Shown here piece by piece: positions 15,778 through 16,038 of a stretch of 16,038 nt of DNA (positions within the stretch are counted from its first letter, which is position 1; the number at the start of each line of letters is the position of its first letter). The DNA comes from JBFWIL01 sp050256015 (GTDB taxonomy: Bacteria > Bacteroidota > Bacteroidia > Bacteroidales > Prolixibacteraceae). The notes beneath the pieces were generated by a model that was given only the letters and a program-made list of their open reading frames with translations, did no database searches and had not been told where the DNA came from. The stretch lies in contig JBFWIL010000030.1 in NCBI GenBank assembly GCA_050256015.1, forward strand, positions 1 to 16,038, given 5' to 3'. The position numbers and the translations under genes were made by a program.

Positions 15778-15899
15778 CCTCACTACAGGCACCGCAAAGA
15801 ACCCTTGTCAGAGAATAAAACAATGTCCGCGCCCTTATTTCTAAGGGCGCTTTCATCCTTTGACCTCTGACATTGAATTTTGCGGTTTCGTAGTGAAGG
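15778..15899. repeat. Nested inverted-repeat element (candidate structured RNA or small mobile relic)
   Basis: Concentric complementary segments can be read directly. The outer stem is TCACTAC (15780-15786) with GTAGTGA (15890-15896). The next stem is ACCGCAAA (15791-15798) with TTTGCGGT (15879-15886). The apical hairpin is GCGCCCTTA (15829-15837) with TAAGGGCGC (15842-15850) and loop TTTC. Between them the segment CTCTGACATTG (15865-15875) can pair either with TGTCAGAG (15806-15813) or with CAATGTC (15821-15827), but not with both. Strand and function are unknown. If transcribed it would be a rod-like RNA with an internal bulge, recalling 6S-type RNAs, but I cannot confirm any family; a MITE-like relic is also possible. 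Confidence 0.6.
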
Positions 15900-16038
15900 T
15901 CAAAAAAGCGCTATGTGATTTCGTATCTTACGATACAAAACTACTATTTCTTTTAAAATCAGTTATGTCTTCATAATATTTTTTACTTTGGTTAATTTTT
16001 AATTTGTCCAAAGAAAGTAAGATTTAGCCTGATAATGA

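Larger units (their letters stand above)
15341..16038. other. Long non-coding leader/upstream region of the susC-like gene
   Basis: Nearly 700 bases without a convincing gene, with the outermost 140 bases strongly AT-rich. On the minus (susC) strand a TAnnTTTG match (TAGTTTTG, read from 15943 to 15936) would place a start site near 15930 and create a leader of about 590 bases, but no TTTG lies at the proper -33 spacing. The region contains several hairpins: 15453-15470, GTTCCC/GGGAAC at 15587-15600, GGCTTA/TAAGCC at 15633-15650, an imperfect CCGGCTGC/GCAACCGG at 15696-15719, the nested element at 15778-15899 and GTATC/GATAC near 15923-15936. No sigma/anti-sigma pair or two-component regulator is visible up to the window edge. 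Confidence 0.55.

Noticed and set aside
15829..15850. Stand-alone terminator hairpin GCGCCCTTA/TAAGGGCGC
   Set aside because: The following tract is only TTTCATCCTTT, and the hairpin is the apex of a larger nested pairing, which suggests it belongs to that structure.
15936..15943. Confident susC promoter from the TAGTTTTG match
   Set aside because: Only the -7 element matches; no TTTG lies about 19-21 bases upstream, and one such match in roughly 1400 bases of both strands is plausible by chance.

Overview
The window looks like chromosomal DNA from a Bacteroidota bacterium, probably of the Bacteroidales type. The strongest evidence is the adjacent SusC-like TonB-dependent transporter and SusD-like lipoprotein genes, which in practice are confined to this phylum. 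A-rich, Shine-Dalgarno-poor start regions and TAnnTTTG-like -7 boxes fit the same phylum. The species cannot be named from the sequence alone.

Layout. (1) Bases 1-2337, plus strand: the 3' part of a sensor histidine kinase gene, then a complete TrkH potassium-uptake gene. (2) Bases 2339-3142, minus strand: a short-chain dehydrogenase that converges on trkH with a single base between the stop codons. (3) Bases 3505-6015, plus strand: a complete PLP-dependent glycogen/alpha-glucan phosphorylase. (4) Bases 6016-6295: an AT-rich intergenic stretch holding a striking perfect palindrome built from four copies of one 9-mer. (5) Bases 6296-15340, minus strand, transcribed right to left: a compact polysaccharide utilisation locus with gene order susC-like, susD-like, GH35/DUF5597 beta-galactosidase-like, GH31 alpha-xylosidase-like. 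(6) Bases 15341-16038: a long non-coding region upstream of the susC-like gene, rich in inverted repeats.

How the genes would work together. The SusC/SusD pair would bind oligosaccharides at the cell surface and import them. The GH35 and GH31 enzymes both carry signal peptides and would remove terminal beta-galactosyl and alpha-xylosyl groups in the periplasm or at the envelope. That pairing resembles the side-chain trimming half of xyloglucan breakdown. No backbone-cleaving endoglucanase and no regulator is present here. The phosphorylase belongs to central alpha-glucan metabolism and need not be part of the locus. The kinase/TrkH pair suggests potassium homeostasis.

The most notable observation is that the susD-like gene carries an in-frame amber codon at codon 41, directly after the lipoprotein signal and first conserved residues. 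The rest of its reading frame is intact. TAG ends two neighbouring genes, so it is an ordinary stop here. The locus therefore seems to have a very recently broken SusD, or a sequencing error, or leaky readthrough. Next in interest are the 6196-6242 palindrome and a nested, possibly bistable structured element at about 15778-15899. I found no RNA genes of known class, no CRISPR array and no intact insertion sequence.
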